A stretch of 9,098 bases of DNA from Rickettsiales bacterium (GTDB taxonomy: Bacteria > Pseudomonadota > Alphaproteobacteria > Rickettsiales > Anaplasmataceae): NCBI GenBank assembly GCA_031281335.1, contig JAITFM010000027.1, positions 1-9,098 of the forward strand, read 5' to 3'. Both the position numbers and the translations under genes were made by a program. A model generated the notes under the pieces. That model searched no databases, had not been told where the DNA came from, and saw only the letters and a program-made list of their open reading frames with translations. Of the stretch, positions 6,349 to 9,098 are shown piece after piece (position 1 is the first letter of the stretch; every line of letters begins with the position of its first letter).

Positions 6349-7524
6349 CTACTCCAAAATTTCAGAAACAACACCAGAACCAACAGTTCTACCACCCTCT
6401 CTTATTGCAAAACGCAATCCCTTATCCATCGCTATTGATACTTGCAATTCCACTTCTATACTTACATTATCTCCCGGCATTACCATCTCTTTCCCTTCCA
6501 GCAACTTTATACTTCCCGTTACATCTGTCGTTCTTATATAAAATTGTGGCTGATAATTTGCAAAAAATGGCGTATGCCTCCCTCCTTCTTCTTTCTTCAA
6601 TATATACACCTCTGCCTTAAACCTATTATGCGGCGTTATTGTCCCTGGCTTCGCTAATACCTGCCCCCTCTCCACTTCTTCTCTCTTTGTCCCCCTCAGC
6701 AATATCCCTACATTGAGTCCTGCACATCCCTTGTCTAGTAACTTCTTAAACATCTCAACACCTGTACATATCGTCTTTTGCGTTGCTTTCAGACCTATTA
6801 TTTCTATCTCTTCACCCATCTTTACTTCTCCCTTTTCTATTCTTCCTGTTACTACAGTTCCACGCCCCGATATTGAAAATACATCTTCTATTGGCATTAA
6901 AAATGGTAAATCCACAGGCCTCGGCTGATCCGGCACATACTCATCTAATGCTTTCATCAATTTATCCATTGATTTTTTTCCATATTCACTACTTTCGTCA
7001 CCTTCCAGTACTTTCAATGCCGAACCCACAATAACTGGTACTTCATCTCCAGGAAAACCATACTTTGTTAACAATTCTCTGACTTCCATCTCCACCAAAC
7101 CAATCATATCGTGATCAGCAACATCAGCTTTATTTATGTATACCACAATATGCTTAACACCAACTTGCTTTGCCAGTAATATGTGTTCTCTTGTTTGTGG
7201 CATCGGCCCATCAACCCCTGACACTACCAATATTGCCGCATCCATCTGCGCTGCACCTACTATCATGTTTTTTACATAGTCAGCATGCCCAGGACAGTCG
7301 ATGTGTGCATAATGCCTCTTTTCCGTCTGATATTCAACATGCGCTGTTGCGATCGTTATTCCCCTTTTCCTCTCTTCTGGTGCTTTGTCTATTTGATCGT
7401 ATGCTACAAAATTCCCATAATATTTCGTTATTGCCGCTGTCAATGTCGTCTTCCCATGATCCACATGCCCTATTGTCCCCACATTCATATGTGGCTTGCC
7501 AAATGCTTCTACTACTTGTGTCAT
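6349..7524 (-). CDS. tuf: Elongation factor Tu
   Basis: EF-Tu is the cytoplasmic GTPase that carries aminoacyl-tRNA to the ribosomal A site. The product is 391 residues, full length (E. coli 393). The GTPase motifs are in order: P-loop GHVDHGKT (19-26), switch I RGITI (54-58), DCPGH (76-80), NKAD (131-134; E. coli has NKCD) and SAL (168-170). Domain II follows with the [18 protein letters not shown] segment, and domain III carries [26 protein letters not shown] and the ending [15 protein letters not shown]. Codon use is unlike the neighbours: purine-ending codons dominate, with GGG for five of the first seven glycines and AGG for arginine. The last 15 or so codons switch to GGT, GTT, TCT and ACT. 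The ATG is 11 bases past fusA, with AAGGG upstream. A second tuf copy elsewhere is likely in this group but not visible. Confidence 0.98.
   Translation of the reverse strand: MTQVVEAFGKPHMNVGTIGHVDHGKTTLTAAITKYYGNFVAYDQIDKAPEERKRGITIATAHVEYQTEKRHYAHIDCPGHADYVKNMIVGAAQMDAAILVVSGVDGPMPQTREHILLAKQVGVKHIVVYINKADVADHDMIGLVEMEVRELLTKYGFPGDEVPVIVGSALKVLEGDESSEYGKKSMDKLMKALDEYVPDQPRPVDLPFLMPIEDVFSISGRGTVVTGRIEKGEVKMGEEIEIIGLKATQKTICTGVEMFKKLLDKGCAGLNVGILLRGTKREEVERGQVLAKPGTITPHNRFKAEVYILKKEEGGRHTPFFANYQPQFYIRTTDVTGSIKLLEGKEMVMPGDNVSIEVELQVSIAMDKGLRFAIREGGRTVGSGVVSEILE
6352..6355 (-). promoter_or_regulatory. Shine-Dalgarno GGAG for rpsJ inside the end of tuf
   Basis: The coding strand reads TTGGAGTAGACGTGGTG. 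GGAG spans the last two sense codons of tuf, before its TAG stop, and is 5 bases from the first GTG and 8 from the second. No ATG lies near the S10 start, so this site fixes the GTG initiation and couples S10 to EF-Tu translation. Confidence 0.7.
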
Positions 7525-7535
7525 AATCGTTACCC

Positions 7536-9081
7536 TTAATTATACCTTAACTCATCAACCACATACTGTGGCACTTGTTCATAACAAGAAAAATGCATAC
7601 TATATTGAGCCCTTCCTTGAGATATAGAACGCAAAACATTTATATAACCAAACATACTTGCAAGAGGCACTAAAGCAAGGATTATAGCGCTATTATTATG
7701 CGTTTCCATACTTGAAACCTGTCCTCTTCTACTATTTACATCACCCATAATATCACCCGTATACTCTTCAGGTGTAATAATTTCAACCTTCATTATAGGT
7801 TCTAACATCTTTGGACCAGCTTTATTTGCCATTTCCTTAAAAGCACCTTTGGCAGCTAGCTCAAAAGCTAAAGGACTTGAATCAACTTCATGAAAGGCAC
7901 CATCAATAAGAGTAGCCTTAAAATCAATAACTGGGAAGCCAGAGATCATTCCTCCCCCTTTTATCAACTCCAAACCATTTTGCACACCAGGAATGTATTC
8001 TTTTGGAATTGCGCCACCCACGATTTTACTTTCAAATTGAAACCCAGAACCAGGCTCAAGAGGTTCAAATAAGATCTTTACTCTAGCAAATTGACCAGCA
8101 CCACCTGATTGTTTTTTGTGAGTGTAATCAATCTCAACAGATTTAGTAATAGTTTCACGATATGCAACCTGAGGCGCACCAATATTAACATCAACGTTAA
8201 ACTCACGCTTTACTCTATCTGTAATAATTTCAAGATGCAATTCACCCATACCTTTTAATATAGTCTGACCACTTTCCGCATTTACCGACATTCTTAAAGA
8301 AGGATCCTCTGCAACCAATCTATTTAAAGCAACACCTAACTTTTCCTGATCTGAAGTAGTCTTAGGCTCCACAGCAATTTCAATAACAGGCTCAGGAAAC
8401 TCCATACGCTCTAATAATATAGGAAAATCATGCGAACATAAAGTATCACCAGTAATTGTTTTTTTCAATCCAACTAAAGCAACTATATCCCCAATTTTAG
8501 CTTCGTTTATATCTTCCCTGTTGTTCGCATGCATAAGCAGCATTCTACCAATTCCTTCAGTCTCATTTTTTACCGCGTTCAACACAGTAGATTTAGACTT
8601 CAACTTACCGGAATAAATACGAATAAACGTTAGGCTACCCACAAATTTATCTGTCATCACTTTAAATGCAAGAGCGACAAATTTTTCTTGTTCCGAAGGT
8701 TTAATCGCAATTTTCTTTTCTGGATCCTTAGGATTAGTTCCAACAATTTCATCAACATCAATAGGGGAAGGTAGAAAATCAACTATACCGTCTAAAAGCG
8801 GCTGCACTCCTTTATTTTTAAAAGCTGATCCACATAATACAGGAACAAACGCTCCTTTAATAGCTCCACTCCTCACACATTTCTTCAGCAAATCTACCGG
8901 CAGGTCATTAGATTCAAAATAAGTGTTCATTGCTTCATCATCCATTCCAGCTGCAGTATCTAATAAAAGATTTCGATACTCCTGAGCTTTATCAAGCAAA
9001 TCAGAAGGAACATCTTCATAGAAAAATTTAGCACCTAACGTCTCTTCTTCCCATATAATAGCCTTCATAGAGATAAGATCT
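7536..9081 (-). CDS. fusA: Elongation factor G, 5' end missing
   Basis: EF-G is the GTPase that drives tRNA-mRNA translocation and, with RRF, ribosome recycling. The genomic part encodes 514 residues of an expected total of about 690, so about 175 N-terminal residues are lost, including the P-loop, switch regions and NKxD motif. What remains begins in the G' insert ([13 protein letters not shown]) and includes the G5 motif GSAFKNKG (fragment 84-91), domain II (about 132-215, [20 protein letters not shown]), domain III with GMGELHLEI (277-285), domain IV with its [14 protein letters not shown] segment (321-334), and domain V with [18 protein letters not shown] (438-455). The stop is TAA. The GTG at 9098 is not a start: codons above 9081 come from adapter sequence. 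The next gene, tuf, begins 11 bases downstream. Confidence 0.96.
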
Positions 9082-9098
9082 AGATCGGAAGAGCACAC
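9082..9098. other. Illumina adapter remnant at contig end
   Basis: The last 17 bases, AGATCGGAAGAGCACAC, are identical to the start of the TruSeq read-1 adapter. On the minus strand they read GTGTGCTCTTCCGATCT and translate as VCSSDL together with one flanking base, replacing the conserved EF-G sequence expected before DLISMKA. The genomic sequence ends at 9081 or 9082, since the A at 9082 fits both the adapter and the expected valine codon GTA. Confidence 0.96.

Noticed and set aside
7525..7535. A terminator or promoter between fusA and tuf
   Set aside because: The 11-base gap has no hairpin with a T-run and holds only the AAGGG ribosome binding site.
6312..7539. Several open plus-strand frames of 70-118 codons opposite tuf
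   Set aside because: They are antisense shadows produced by purine-ending codons in tuf; the translations are low-complexity (Leu, Ser, Pro, Phe) with no family resemblance, and EF-Tu fills the opposite strand.
9081..9098. GTG at the window end as the start of a complete 520-residue EF-G
   Set aside because: The first six codons are adapter-derived and the P-loop half of the G domain is missing, so the gene is a 5' truncation.
1..9098. An accessory or novel system hidden in the window
   Set aside because: Every stretch is accounted for by canonical translation genes in the standard order with gaps under 40 bases, leaving no unexplained region large enough for another system.

Overview
This window is a core housekeeping region, not an accessory island. 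It carries a long ribosomal-protein operon, read entirely from the minus strand. In transcription order (high to low coordinates) the genes are fusA (5' end missing), tuf, then the S10 block rpsJ-rplC-rplD-rplW-rplB-rpsS-rplV-rpsC-rplP-rpmC-rpsQ, then the start of the spc block rplN-rplX-rplE-rpsN (3' end missing). No expected gene of this canonical series is absent. The largest gap between genes is 38 bases and many neighbours overlap by 1 to 8 bases. Nothing supports an RNA gene, mobile element, CRISPR array, rho-independent terminator or plus-strand gene.

The DNA is AT-rich, and the proteins look like those of an alphaproteobacterial endosymbiont of the Rickettsiales. Anaplasmataceae, and Wolbachia in particular, is my best guess. 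The grounds are general protein character (divergent S10, extended L3, short S3) and codon use, not a database match. The assignment is an inference.

Layout: 1-120 is the first 40 codons of rpsN. 137-1353 holds rplE, rplX and rplN. 1363-6346 holds the complete S10 block from rpsQ back to rpsJ. 6349-7524 is tuf. 7536-9081 is the 3' three quarters of fusA. 9082-9098 is not genomic: it matches the start of the Illumina TruSeq adapter, so the window ends at a raw contig end, and translating through it creates a false N-terminus (VCSSDL) on EF-G.

The genes work together in translation. EF-Tu delivers aminoacyl-tRNA, EF-G drives translocation, and the other products are 30S and 50S subunit proteins made in stoichiometric amounts from a coupled transcript. 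Only 2 bases separate tuf from rpsJ, so there is no room there for the S10 leader through which L4 autoregulates the operon in enterobacteria. Any control must lie upstream or act inside coding sequence.

Points worth a second look are modest: the adapter tail; a tuf gene with purine-ending codons (GGG, AGG) unlike its neighbours, which switches to T-ending codons in its last 15 or so codons; a five-proline insertion in S10 encoded by a pure (CCT)5 tract; and the fusA-tuf-rpsJ linkage, which matters both for rearrangement history in Rickettsiales and for assembly correctness. I found no undescribed biological system here.
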